Shown piece after piece: positions 1 through 12,101 of a DNA stretch of 64,000 nt (its first letter is position 1; the number at the start of each line of letters is the position of its first letter). A program made the position numbers and the translations under genes. The notes beneath the pieces were generated by a model that made no database searches, was not told where the DNA came from, and was given only the letters and a program-made list of their open reading frames with translations. The stretch is from Dillenia suffruticosa (lineage: Eukaryota > Streptophyta > Magnoliopsida > Dilleniales > Dilleniaceae): NCBI GenBank assembly GCA_033439265.1, contig JAVTVX010000002.1, forward strand, positions 4,908,001 through 4,972,000. Reading direction: 5' to 3'.

Positions 1-268
1 AATCAATTTTTGAAGCAAAGTTGGATGAAAATTTGTTAGGGTTATCCTGAGATTCCTGACAACTTCTTGCCTCGATGTTCCAAAGTATTCAGTGTTCTCT
101 AAGTTGATTTTAAAAAATTAAAAAAAAAAAAAAAGCGTGGAGCATATCTCAACTAATGTAAAGTTTTGGTATTAAAAAATATGTAGTAATTATATGTTTC
201 CAACAACAAATTTAAAAATGACTGTCCACCCTCCCTTTGTCCCATTGTGTTATGTGAGGCGTGGGAAG
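1..268. other. AT-rich intergenic DNA, no gene seen
   Basis: Low-complexity, AT-rich sequence with an A-run near 119-134. The open frames here are short and resemble no known family. I see no gene. Confidence 0.6.
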
Positions 269-284
269 GATTTTGAGTGAATTT

Positions 285-472
285 TTTTTTTTTGGTATTA
301 TGACTAAGCCATTGACCCAGTATTCGGGGTTTCGTCCCGATTAATTTGGGTCGATCGCTTGTAGGATCCAATTGAGGGGACAGGTCTCCCGACGCTGATT
401 TTTCTGTTCCTATGGGAGATCGAACTCCCGATTATGATTAAGGAGCGTCAGCCCTCGCTATCAGACGTAAGT
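285..472 (-). mobile_element. tRNA-derived SINE, minus orientation
   Basis: A 188-bp insertion bounded by a perfect 16-bp direct repeat, GATTTTGAGTGAATTT, at 269-284 and 473-488. Read on the minus strand, it begins with a tRNA-like head (an A-box-like GATAGCGAGGG near 450-460, then a B-box-like GAGTTCGATCTCCC near 415-430) and ends in an oligo-A tail, seen as a T run at 282-293. Head, tail and long target-site duplication are the hallmarks of LINE-mobilised SINEs. I do not recognise the family. The unbroken target duplication suggests a fairly recent insertion. Confidence 0.75.
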
Positions 473-488
473 GATTTTGAGTGAATTT

Positions 489-1440
489 CGGTGTAAGTAA
501 GTTTCATCACATCTTATGCCGTTAAATGAGGAGCTAAATACTTATGAAGTATTGTACAAGTAGATATACACCGAGGAATATATAGTTTGTTAACTTTCAT
601 TGGGAAGCAAGTTCGACTTCTAATGATTTGAGGAGGTTACCCTCTGATTATAGTAGAAAGGTAAAAGGGTTCTAATATACCAAAAAAAGAACCCAATGTA
701 TTAATGCTTTGATCTACCCTAATTTTGGGCTGGAAAATGTTGTTTACTAAATTACTTGTTTGGGAAGTTACGAGGTTAGTTGAGCAATGAATAATATTGT
801 AATAAAATAATCATTTTTAGTACATTCAAAATTCAAATTTATTTTTTATTTTTCAACAAGACAACTTGCAAATGGTACACTCCACGACTCCATTTTCAAA
901 TTAGTGTTCAGAAAGGAGCATTGCTTCTTGTTGTAAATGGGATCATAACTGTAACGCCCGTTTGTATACCAACAGAGGCTTCCTCTATTTCACAGAATGA
1001 TGAAATCTAATGTCATAATTTTCTTTTTTTTTTAAATAATTATTTTTATGCTCATTTATTGAAAAATTAAAAATATTTAAAAAATATATGTTTTTTTTAC
1101 CTAAATATTATCTTTCTTATTAAAAAATATTACAAGTAAAATAAAATTTAATATCAAACCCCTAGAAAAATTTTTAAAAACTCAAAATTTTATGCAAGAA
1201 AGCATAATTTGAGGAATGTATATAAAATAATTTTTTTAGTAAAATATGTTTGAATTTTTATAATCTTAATTTATTAGTGATTATATAAGATAATTATTCT
1301 CTATTGAGTAGTTTAAAAAACACAAAAAAAAATAAATAAAAATATATATATATAATATATTAATTAAAACAAAATATAGATTAAAATAGGAAATGAGAAA
1401 TACTAAGTTTTCGTTAAGTATAATGATAACATAAAAGCCC
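489..1440. other. AT-rich intergenic DNA upstream of the kinesin
   Basis: No coding signal. Strongly AT-rich, with short homopolymer runs and a TA-repeat patch near 1342-1360. The function, if any, is not visible from the sequence. Confidence 0.5.
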
Positions 1441-1599
1441 ATTGGAACACCGTGCTACATCATCTCACCCAGATACTGCCGTCCTCGTACGGTTCAAAAA
1501 TCAAAAAAGAAAAAATGGGGTTCCACCAGTAAAAACACTTGTCGCAAATATAATTTCAACATCTCCTGATTTCCAGGTGGCAATATCAGATCAAGTCAA

Positions 1600-1830
1600 G
1601 TCGAACACAGTATGGATTTGAACGGTAAGCCAGGCCACTTTCTATTTTGAAAAACTCAAAAACAATTTCTTGACGGCGTCAACTTCAATTCCGTTACGCA
1701 AATCACGAGACGAGGTGGTGACGTCACACCTCGTTAACTTTTCAATGTTCATTTTTATTGTTCCGAACAATCCCAACGGTTATTTCCTTCAGGTGCTTCT
1801 GTCTTCTCTTCTCCCAAAGTTTAGCTTCTC
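1600..1830 (+). promoter_or_regulatory. Proximal promoter of the CH-domain kinesin with MSA motif
   Basis: The stretch 1772-1782 reads CCCAACGGTTA, a perfect match to the mitosis-specific activator consensus YCYAACGGYYA, which MYB3R factors bind to drive G2/M expression in plants. A second AACGG core lies at 1620-1624. A TGACGTCA palindrome (1719-1726), typical of bZIP/TGA factor sites, lies between them. The assignment to the kinesin rests on position, about 660 bp upstream of its ATG and just before the pyrimidine-rich leader. That the gene is cell-cycle regulated is inference. Confidence 0.5.
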
Positions 1831-1843
1831 TCTCACACGTAGA

Positions 1844-1858
1844 AACACACACACACAC

Positions 1859-1895
<37 letters not shown>
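1844..1895. repeat. (CA)n-(CT)n microsatellite in kinesin leader
   Basis: A short CA run (1844-1858) passes into a CT run to 1895. CT-rich tracts of this kind are common in plant 5' leaders around the transcription start. Confidence 0.9.
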
Positions 1896-1896
<1 letters not shown>

Positions 1897-2113
1897 GCAT
1901 TTAATTGAACACACTCTCTCTCCGTCTCTTGTGAATGAGGCTTCACAACACACGAGAATCTTGTTTCAACTTCCAAGCATTCTCAACAATTTGAAACAGA
2001 TATCTCAGACTAGAGATCTTTAGTCTCCTCCGCTTAAATTGAATTTCTTTTTCTTCTTCTTCAATGTTTGGGTCAAGCGAATTGTAAAATTTAATCAGTA
2101 GCCTTCGGTGAAG

Positions 2114-2195
2114 GTGAGATATTTCATTAACTCTATCATCTGCTTTTAGTTTTTAAGCTTCTTTGAATTCTCGATTCTTGATTCTTGAGAGAGAA

Positions 2196-2243
<48 letters not shown>

Positions 2244-2431
2244 ATCAGTTCAACTGTTCGCTTTTGATTGTCTATTGGGTAATCAATGAAAGATTCGGGT
2301 TTAGCCGTTTTCAAGAGGGAGAGAGATTTGATCAACATTTTGATTTGTTTTTGCTCTGTTTTCTTGAATCAAGTAGCGGATACTAATTTAATTCTTGCTC
2401 TTTTTAGTTCATTTTTAGATTATTTCAACAG
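2114..2431 (+). other. Probable 5'-UTR intron of the kinesin
   Basis: A strong donor (AAG/GTGAGAT) at 2114 and an acceptor (TTTCAACAG) ending at 2431 leave 12 bases before the ATG at 2444. A leader intron would exclude the long AG repeat at 2199-2238 from the mRNA. This rests on splice motifs only. Confidence 0.5.
2199..2238. repeat. (AG)n microsatellite
   Basis: About 20 uninterrupted AG dinucleotides inside the putative leader intron of the kinesin. It is likely length-polymorphic. Confidence 0.95.
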
Positions 2432-2443
2432 ATAATTGGAAAA

Positions 2444-5400
2444 ATGCCACCAGAGACGGTTCTGAATTCTATATTCACTTCTCCGGGCAAGAACCTGAGA
2501 GGACTCAAGAGTTTGGGTTGTAATGAGGCCGAAGACTTCTTCAATGACGACGAATTGGCTCTCCGAAAAGCCGAAGAAGCAGGTTCTTCCTTGCTTATGT
2601 CATATCTTTTATCTGTTTCTGGAAATTAATCTCATCCGAAGAACAAGAAAACTCCTCTAACTTTGAATTCCTTCAATAATTAATGTAATGTTGTTTGGTG
2701 GGATTAAGTGATCCCAACATATTATAATGAAAAATACTAGGAAAGAATTATGGGGCATCATGGAGTCGAGGAGTTGGAGGGGGCAGCTGCGGAACACCCG
2801 GAATTTAAACAAAGAATATGGTTAGGTTTGTGGCATCCCATTTTCGAGGTCATCCCTTAATCTTAGATCTTAAAGGGTGGAAGGTGGGTCCTAAAGCACT
2901 CTATTGCTTAATTGTTAGGGCCCATCTTTAAGCCAATCTCTCTCTCTCTCTCTCTTTCTATGGTGGGGTTTAGACATTTTGATTAGTGATCATCCCCTCT
3001 AATTAATTTTTCTTTTTTTCTTTTTTTCTTTTTAATCATAGGTGCTTTCTTTCTTCTTTTCCTTCTTTACATTTTTCTTTATGGTGTTGAATAGCCGCAC
3101 AAAAGATAAGAAAATTAGTTGACCTAGTATAGGTATCCAATGGATTTCATCATTGTACTTTTCTCAAGGGAACAGAAGAATATTACTAGAAGAGAAAATT
3201 TGTCATCATTATAAAAGACAATCGAGGACATTATAATATCTGGACAACCTGGTTGAGCTTTATTAAAGGATTGGATTTAATGGGATTTTGGATTTCTCTA
3301 GTATAAATTTTTCTATAAATTATTATATAACTAACTTTTTTTCAAATTTTTAGTCAAATTTCTATAAATTTTTTTGGTCAAGTAAAAAATTCTCAATCTT
3401 TAATCTTAAATTTCAAAGAAAAGCTATCACCAACATATCTAATTATTGTACTATTCTTGGATCATGCTAAGACCTTTTTTTTTTAATATTACACTAACAG
3501 AATTAAAATTTAAGATAAAAACAAAAAATGAAAGGAAAATGCAGCCATTTCACCTTATCGATTATTAAAGTTATATCTGCATTTCCTATATCAAAAATTT
3601 TAGGAGTAATGTAGAGTAACATTTGGAGGAGAAAATTCTTGGAGTAATACCTGAAAAATAAGACATTACAATTTCATTGGATTAGCAAATAAAACAAGGG
3701 GAGAAGGAAATGAAATAATAAGACAATAGAATTACTAGTCATGTGACTTGTTTATGGAGCTAAAACTGTCTCCTCACATTGATTTGATGCTTTACATCAT
3801 GTAATTATTCACTTAAGTTAAAGATTGATTGAAGCAAGTGATGTGCCAAAATAGGAAATTGTAAAACATGTTCATTAACATGTTCACCTTTCTGTAAAAG
3901 TGCAGCATAAAAATACATAAGGAAGCACATAGTTTCCTTCTCTTCATTTGAGGAACAGACAGGTTACACGAAAAATGATCATATTCCTGTTCTCGACATT
4001 TCCATGCATAGATGACATTATCTCTGTTGTTGTGGCGATTACAGCTTCAAGAAGGTATCAAGCAGCTGACTGGCTGCGTCAGATGGATCAAGGTGCATCA
4101 GCGACACTGCCCAAGGAACCTTCGGAGGAAGAGTTTTGTCTTGCACTCCGCAATGGACTTATTCTCTGCAATGTTCTCAACAAAGTCAGTCCTGGTGCTG
4201 TTTTAAAGGTCTCTGATCGATGCTTCATGACATTTAAATTAAACATTACTTTTGAAGAAGCTTAGATGAGATTGAAAGTTGCTAATGGTCATACCATTCA
4301 CTTCTGCTTCAAACATTACTTGGTTGTAGGTGGTGGAGAACCCTGTCATTGATTACCAATTGACTGAGGGAGCCGCCCAATCTGCAATTCAATATTTTGA
4401 GAACATGAGAAATTTTCTAGTAGCTGTTGGAGAAATGAAGCTCTTGACTTTTGAAGCCTCTGATTTGGAAAAGGTAATTGTTCTTTCTTTTCTTAAGCGT
4501 CTCTTGTGCTACATGACTGATTTATTTAGTTTCAACCCAGTGATTTGCACCTTTAGTTCTGAGATAATCCTAAGGTTGAGTATTGCCTTGAGGTCATCTA
4601 TACACCGCTGCAAATGAAAATTCAGTACTCAATGTTAAGACAGAAGCTTCAACTATTTACTGTTTTCAATTACCTGAATCTTGTTCTATTCTACATGCGG
4701 ACCTTGTGGCATTTTATGTTCTTTTAGGGTCTTTTCAGGAATTGAGAATCTTTGTTGTACAGGGAGGCTCATCAATCAAAGTTGTTGACTGCATACTCTG
4801 TCTAAAAGGTTTTTATGAGTGGAAGCAGGCTGGTGGTGTTGGTGTTTGGAGGTATGGTGGTACTGTGAAGATCACCTCCTTTCCGAAGCGGCCGCCATCC
4901 TCATTGATGAGCAGTGATAGTGCTGATGAGTCACTGGATGATTCTGACTCATCTTATTATGAACAGCTTGTGGAATTTCTCCATCTTTCCACTGAGATCT
5001 CATTCGAGGAATCAAAAGCAGTGAATGCTCTCACTTTTCTCTTTGATCATTTTGGGCTTGAGCTCCTGCAAGCTTATCTTACAGATAAAAATGGAATGGA
5101 AGGCCTCCCTCTGAATGAAATGGTAGGTAAGATCCAACCTTTCCTTTTGTTTCAAGAGTGTAAATAGAATAGAGTTGGTGTGTATAACTTCTTCAGGAAA
5201 ATATTTTTAAATTGAAATTTGAAAAAGACAAATGACCGGAAAATGTTCAAATTTTTACATGCCGATGATGTCATTGCAAATCAATATAACAAGTATATTT
5301 CTTCAGGTCTATAGATGTTCCTGATTGTATATTTCACTAGTCAAGGATGGTGAAAAGCAGGAACTTTAATTTTCCATTCTTGCATAAAATTTGAGCTAGT

Positions 5401-6323
5401 TATGCTGTCAGAGACTGATAATTGTGTCTTTAGTCTATCATACTAAGTCTTTGTGGTTTAATGGATCTCTCTACTGTTATCCTAAGCTATGGCTGTTTAC
5501 ATTTATGATATAAGTTGTACCACCGCACAGTGCATGGCATGATTGGTTGGAAGTGCTTATTATCTGAAGATGATTTCCAAGGAAATTTCTTTTTAATGTC
5601 TGATATGGTTTTTATGTCAACTGTAAAAAGTGTATAGATTCTGATAATATACAATTGTAAATGACATGCAGGTCATTGATACTGTACTCAGGAAGATTGT
5701 TAAAGATTTCTCAGCTCACCTTGCTTCTCAAGGCAATCAGGTAATAGCAGTGTTGAGGTTGTTATCTTTGCAATTGCTTATATATGAGTGTATGCTTGAT
5801 TAAATAAGCATTAAAGACAAGAATTCTGGTCAGAACCAAATCAACTTGTTAAATTTTCTATTTTTACTTTATATAGCTAGGACAGCTCTTGAAGAAGGTC
5901 TTGAAAGGAGATTCTGGTACTTTATCGAAATCACAATTCATAAAAGCCATCTCTCAGTATCTTGGTCAGAGAAACTATTTGGAATCGTGTATTTTCTCAA
6001 AATTCTGCACCTGTGGTGGAAAATTTGATGGCCTCAGAAATAGGTCTAGTCAGCCTGCTGGAAACCTGGAAGTACTTGATGCCCAAGAAGAAAGGCTCGA
6101 GGTACTAATTTCTTCTTTTGAACTTACCATTCTTTCAGTTTTGTTCTTTTCTCTATGGGGATGGTTGGCTGCACCACTGTTCTCTCTGGAGCATTCTGTA
6201 ACACCCAGAAGTGGGCAGGGTGAAACAATGCACTTGTCCACATTGACTATGGAAGATTAAATATGTATATATATATAATTTCACAGAGGTGGAACAATTT
6301 ATGAGTATGAAGTGGGTTAAATA

Positions 6324-6370
<47 letters not shown>

Positions 6371-9300
6371 AAGTATTTTGTGGACCATTTACTCCTGTAA
6401 AGTTGGTACATTATGTTCCATAATCTTGCACTGCACATTGACTTTGGAAACTCATCTCTTTTAGCTTGTGCATTAAGATAATGAATTTGTGATTGACGCC
6501 AACGTATTTTATGCAAAACACGTTTGTCACAACATGCGACTGTTGCTGCTTTGTTTGTGTAGCTCCTAATGTTGCCATATCAACTGCGGCCATTAAAATT
6601 TTGATTCTGTTGCAATTTTACATTAATCCTTTTTTTTCTTGCCTTTTGGAATGCTTTTAGGAGCTAAAGACATATTACCTAGAGATAAGACGAGAAGTTC
6701 AACAGATTCAATCAAATTGGGAGCAAGAAGTACAACGATTTGGTAAGTCTTGTTATCTCCTCCTACATCTGCTTTGGTAGAGAAAATTTGGTTATCTATC
6801 ATCTCGGTTTACTAGCTTCCCATTGGTCTGCAAGTACAACAATTTTTGTTTTCTTTTTTGCCTCAGGGCATCATATAAAGGGCCTTGAACTGGCCTCATC
6901 TTCTTACCAAAAGGTGTTAGAGGAAAATCGCCAACTGTATAATCAAATTCAGGACCTAAAGGGTAGGTTGACAACATACTAGGCATTTTGATTTTTGGTC
7001 AAAAGCTCTATTAGTTTGTCTTAGTTGGACTTTTACTGATTATTTTCTTCCCTACAGGGACTATCAGGGTCTACTGCAGAGTAAGGCCCTTCCTATCAGG
7101 AGAATCTGATAAACAATCTACCGTGGATTATATTGGAGAAAATGGAAACATTATGATTGTGAATCCTAAAAAGCAGGGAAAGGAAGCAAGAAGGGTATTT
7201 TCATTCAACAGAGTCTTTGGAACAAATGTGACACAACGTATGTTATCTTTCTGTATATTATCATCTATTTTTATTTATTTATTTATTTATTGGCTTTATA
7301 GAACAGCAGGAAATGCCAGTGCTATTCTTGGCTTGGACTAGTTTTCTTGAAGTTACAACTCACCATGCTTCTCATGGTCAAATGCAGAGCAAATATATGC
7401 TGATACTCAGCCACTGATTAGATCGGTCTTAGATGGCTTCAATGTTTGCATCTTTGCATATGGCCAAACTGGCTCTGGGAAGACGTATACGATGGTAATT
7501 CTTCAGAAACTGCAGTTTCAGATTACACATTTTTTGCCATTGAAAGAATTTTTTTTTGGTCATACGTATAGCAACTATATTGCGTTTTCTTTTTCTTGGG
7601 TAAACATTGTTTCATTATGTGCTAATCAAATGATTCATTTTCTTTTTCCTGACATTAATAGAGTGGACCTGATTTGACATTAGAAGAGACTTGGGGTGTA
7701 AATTATCGAGCATTGTGTGACCTATTTCAAATATCAAAGGCAAGGATGGATGTCATAGAATATGAAATTGGAGTCCAAATGATTGAAATATACAATGAAC
7801 AAGTGAGAGATCTGCTGATCATGGATGGTTCCAATAGGAGATATCCTTTCAACATTTTTTATAGTATCATATATGTGAGCTCCACAGATTCTGTATGCAA
7901 ATATAAGATGGACTAGCATTGTCAGATTATTGTCCTTTTTTTTGCGCAAAACCTTAATCACTTGCACATTAGATATACGCAACCATTCTCAGTTGAATGG
8001 TCTTAATGTGCCTGATGCGAGTTTGGTTCCAGTTCAGTGCACCCAAGATGTCTTTGAGCTGATGAAAATTGGACAAAAGAATCGTGCTGTTGGTGCTACA
8101 GCTCTGAATGAGCGAAGCAGTCGCTCCCACAGGTTTGCCTAAAACGCCTCATTATTTTTTTTCTTTTCATATTTACTATTTCTGTCCACTGCTTTTACCA
8201 CATTCTTGTGCATCTCTTTCTCCTTATGTAGTGTCCTGACAGTGCATGTCCATGGCAAAGAGTTGGTCTCTGGATCAATCTTAAGGGGTTGCCTTCATTT
8301 GGTTGACCTTGCTGGAAGTGAGAGAGTAGATAAATCTGAAGCTGTTGGTGAGAGATTAAAGGAAGCACAGCACATAAATAGATCACTTTCTGCACTTGGG
8401 GATGTTATCGCTGCTCTTGCTCAGAAGAGTACACACATTCCTTACAGAAACAGCAAGCTTACTCAAGTATTGCAGGACTCATTAGGTAATTTATTTTAAC
8501 ACTTGAACATGACCTCCTTTTCTTCTTTTTTTTTGTGGAGATAATGGTGCTATGGTTAGAGAAGCTACTGTTTCTCCGCTTTTGCAAAATCAGCTTCTTC
8601 CCTAGAATCCTGATACCCTGTGGTTAGTCACTTGGACATAGGTGGGATTTTGTTGAACTGTGTAAATACTGGTGTTTCTACTTCTTTCATTCTGATAACT
8701 TTTCTCTCCATTGAACTTGTTTGGTGTGTCTTGGGTTCAGCAAAAACCTGCTTCCATCCACAGATATTTTCATGACTAGAAAGTAATTATTTCATTGCTT
8801 AGAAACCTGACTTTCAATCTACCACTACCCAGATTTTGTTTAGTAGCATCTCTTCCTCATCACATTAGTTGAAAGTAGTCATTTCATCACTCTTTTTTAT
8901 TTTACCTTTACAAAATAATTACTCTAGTGGTCAATAATGATCAATCTCTTTGTAGACATTGGTAAGATTTCCCCAACATATATCTCACATGAGGCCTGAG
9001 GGTTGGAGGGAAAACTGGGGGCTACTAGGTTACAAGGGCTTGTGGTTCATTTTGCTAGTCTTTATTAACATTAGTTTTGTATTGTGTGCATGTCCTGGCA
9101 AAACATTTTTGCCTAAAAAAAGACCTAAAAATGAGAAGTGTCTCATAATTATTATGATCTTGTTCCAAAGTGTTTTATTTTATTTTTTTCTGTTTTAAAT
9201 TAATTTGACCATTTCCTTCTTTCCTTATAGGTGGGCAGGCTAAAACCTTGATGTTTGTTCATATAAATCCTGAAGTTAATGCTCTTGGTGAAACAATAAG

Positions 9301-10898
9301 CACACTCAAATTTGCTGAGAGGGTTGCATCTGTAGATCTTGGGGCTGCTCGATTTAATAAAGAGACCGGTGAAATTCAAGATCTCAAGGATGAGGTTTTG
9401 CCCCATATTTCATTCTTTTATGTCTTGCTAATTCTTCTGTTGATTTTAAGAGAAGCTTAGCATGTAAGGTTTTTCTTTTTTTTTTTTTTGTTTTTTTGTC
9501 TTTCTTTTTTTAGATTTCAAATTTGAAACTGGCATTGGAGAAGAGGGAAGCTGAACTTGAACGAACGAAAGTTTGTAATACTCGATCCACAGTAGAACCC
9601 AAAAAGCCAAGAAATGTTTCTCCATTACCTATGCCAAGACATGGCACCGGTGCCAACATGAAACCTGAAAGCTTCCAGCGACCAGCTGATGAACCTAGAA
9701 TCTTGGAGGTAAATCATAACATCTACATTCTATCAAGTACAAAATTATTCGTCAAAAAATTTGGTATTTATTCCACCCATTTCTTTGAACAAAAATTCAT
9801 CCATTTGTTGCTGTAGATAAATCTTTAGCATTGAATTATTACTGAAGCATATGCTGCTGTCATATAGAATACCCTATGCTTTCTTAATGAAGAAAAAGAG
9901 CCTGGATTTTGACACTTGATGTGAAAACTTGAATTTTAGGGAAGAAGCTGTTCTTCTGGAAAACAAAGAAAGTCGCGCTTTCCTTCTGCTTTTGCAGACA
10001 AGGAGGCAACATCAAGGATGCCTTTTCTACTAGAAGAGAAAGTTGCAAGCTCTGGAAAGCCAAGGTCACCGTCGCCTCCTGTTAGGATATCATTATCCAC
10101 AGACCGAGGGTCCCTTTTCAGAAGTAGGAGCAAACCCGATGCTGTTGACAACCCACCAATTACAAAACAGCCCTTTCCAGCTATAGTGTCAGTAAATAAA
10201 TCCATTGCTTCAGGGCCAACAATTACATCGAGGGTTGGCAATTCAAAAGGTTTATTTCCTCAAGAACCAGTGAGACAGGAAAATGCTGCTGATGCATTCT
10301 TCAACACACAGAGGAACAACCATCGGAAGCTTAACCAGGAGCACGAAGATGAGCAATTTAAGCAAGCCCTCACTGTAAGGCAAGGCGGCATTAGAAAAAG
10401 CAAGAATGAAATTAAGGTGAAGCCAAGGCATCAAGGCTCGGTTAGGGTTCAGAGGTCTGATTTGGCACCAACATTGCTTTCTGATTCTGATGGAAATGAA
10501 AAGTTCGAGGAGGGTAGAAAGAGTGATTTCTCTGAGCCTGAAAATCAACATGAGCCTATTGTATCACCTGTTCATAGTACTATGAGGATGAAAAAACTGC
10601 CGCATAACTACTCAAGAAATCCACAGAACCATGAAGCAAGGTACTAGTTATATCTTCTATATTGAAATATCGAGCTTTCATTTGAACCTCATGTCCTATA
10701 ATTGATGTCCTAAGCAGAAGATGGCGTTTTACTTGCAGAGTGCTAGTTCATGCAGTGGAGCCTTTACTTGGGGGAAGAATTAACAGTAAGTTTCCAAATG
10801 GTGGAACTCGGATATTAAAGGATGGCAGTGACAATTCCATGCCTGTATTCCGAAGGAGCCGGTCTTCACCACGTGGAAATTTTATTGTTTATCCTTGA
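2444..10898 (+). CDS. Kinesin-14 family motor with N-terminal calponin-homology domain
   Basis: Seventeen coding exons: 2444-2582, 4045-4208, 4330-4473, 4763-5122, 5672-5740, 5877-6101, 6661-6742, 6867-6962, 7058-7237, 7388-7494, 7662-7840, 7968-8132, 8232-8485, 9231-9394, 9514-9708, 9940-10640, 10739-10898. Phases sum to 1127 codons plus a stop. Residues ~50-170 form a calponin-homology domain ([11 protein letters not shown] onward), a plant hallmark of kinesin-14 and usually an actin-binding fold. A coiled coil and kinesin-14 neck (~365-426) run straight into the motor at [11 protein letters not shown] (427). The motor has P-loop GQTGSGKT (512-519), switch I NERSSRSH (629-636) and switch II DLAGSE (662-667), all intact. 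A second coiled coil follows (~770-800), then a basic Ser/Pro-rich tail. Family members are minus-end-directed microtubule motors that can link to actin. The exon 11/12 intron is AT-AC (U12-type). The gene looks functional; the exact subclass letter is not assigned. Confidence 0.95.
6326..6370. repeat. (CA)n(TA)n microsatellite in kinesin intron 6
   Basis: Pure CA dinucleotides from 6326 to 6360, followed by TA to about 6370, between the exons ending at 6101 and beginning at 6661. Confidence 0.95.
7841..7967 (+). other. U12-type AT-AC intron in the kinesin motor domain
   Basis: This 127-bp intron begins ATATCCTTT, a full match to the minor-spliceosome 5' splice site, and ends GCAC. A branch-site-like AACCTTAAT (7950-7958; consensus TTCCTTRAY) places the branch A 10 nt before the 3' splice site. 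No GT-AG choice restores the conserved motor sequence, whereas this one joins AG+A to give Arg and continues in frame with [16 protein letters not shown]. The call is read directly from sequence and is strongly constrained by protein conservation. Confidence 0.9.
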
Positions 10899-10967
10899 AC
10901 TTTTCAAAATATTACGAAGTGTTGTATTTTGTTTGATTTAATTGTTGAGATCTTGTACAGTAGCGGT
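10899..10967 (+). other. Start of kinesin 3' UTR
   Basis: AT-rich sequence right after the TGA stop at 10896-10898. The polyadenylation site is not obvious and may lie in or beyond the tandem duplication that follows. Confidence 0.5.
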
Positions 10968-11237
10968 ATAATCCTACAGGGTGGAGTCATTTCTTTGCGA
11001 TGAATTATGGAGATGGAAATAATCTCTTCTTCACTTACTTCATCTCTGTATTCCTGTCATTGTATTCCTACTCGCTATATGTGGTTCCATCATAAGTGTC
11101 CTAATCATATAATCCTACTGGGTGGAGTCATTTCTTTGCGATGAATTATGGAGATGGAAATAATCTCTTCATCTCTGTATTCCTGTCATTGTATTCCTAC
11201 TCACTATATGTGGTTCCATCATAAGTTTCCTAATCAT
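10968..11237 (+). repeat. Tandem duplication in kinesin 3' UTR or flank
   Basis: Two adjacent copies, 10968-11108 (141 bp) and 11109-11237 (129 bp). They differ by a 12-bp indel in the CTTCTTCACTTACTTC segment and about three substitutions. The high identity shows a recent local duplication. Confidence 0.9.
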
Positions 11238-12045
11238 ACTCAATACAATGTGCTTGTGTGTTTTGTAAACATGTGAAGGATATAGATGCTTAACGATTGA
11301 TGTTTTTCTGGTTACCCTAGTTATGTAAATGACCCGAGTTGTAAAGAGTGAAAGAAACCTCATTCTCGATCTGCACCCGAGTTGAGCGAGTTAGAACAGG
11401 TTCCAAATCAATTATTTTGTTTTGTTGATCAAGATGAACTGAGTTTTAAATAAACATTACTCACATAAATTGAACTATATGTTGCGGCTCGATTCTTTTG
11501 CAAACGGTGAGCAAGCTATTCCATGGACCTTGTCGCAAATAATTTATAAACAATTTGATTCATTTTTGAGTTTCGTAATAAATAATTAGTTTTTATGTAA
11601 TTTATATCGGATCACTTGGTGTTTTTGTTTATATTAACCTAATATGAGCTATTTTTTCTCTTATGCTCATCTAAAAAGTTGTAAAGTTAAGCAAAATACC
11701 CAAAATTAGAACAAGATGGAATATATTCATATGGCAGTTTCTTACAGGAACACAAATAGAGAACCAGTTAAAAAGTTTATGGGTATGACTAAATACAGAT
11801 GTTTAGGAATTGATTTTGAAATTTCACTTTTTATTGGAATAGTCAAATTTAGACACATGGTCATGAAATGTCGAGAACAAACTATACATGGGAAAGATTT
11901 AGGAAAACAAAAACTAATTCTTGTTTAAGAAGACCTCACCATTTGCCAAACAACCGCTGCTTGAACCTCTTTCTTGAATTCATTTTATAGAATCTACAAT
12001 GAGATCAAAAGAGGAAACAGATTCTTCCTTCTTCCTCAAAGACTC
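11238..12045. other. Intergenic, no gene supported
   Basis: AT-rich spacer between the kinesin and the DUF868 gene. A 70-codon open frame at 11716-11928 resembles no family I know and is not conserved-looking. The last ~100 bases are probably promoter and leader of the next gene. Confidence 0.5.
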
Positions 12046-12101
12046 TCATATCTGTCTTGGATCCAAACTCATATGCTTGAACAACCCATAACAAGGGTAG
12101 A

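Noticed and set aside
11716-11928. 70-codon open frame between the kinesin and DUF868 genes
   Set aside because: No family resemblance, and no coding composition distinct from its surroundings.
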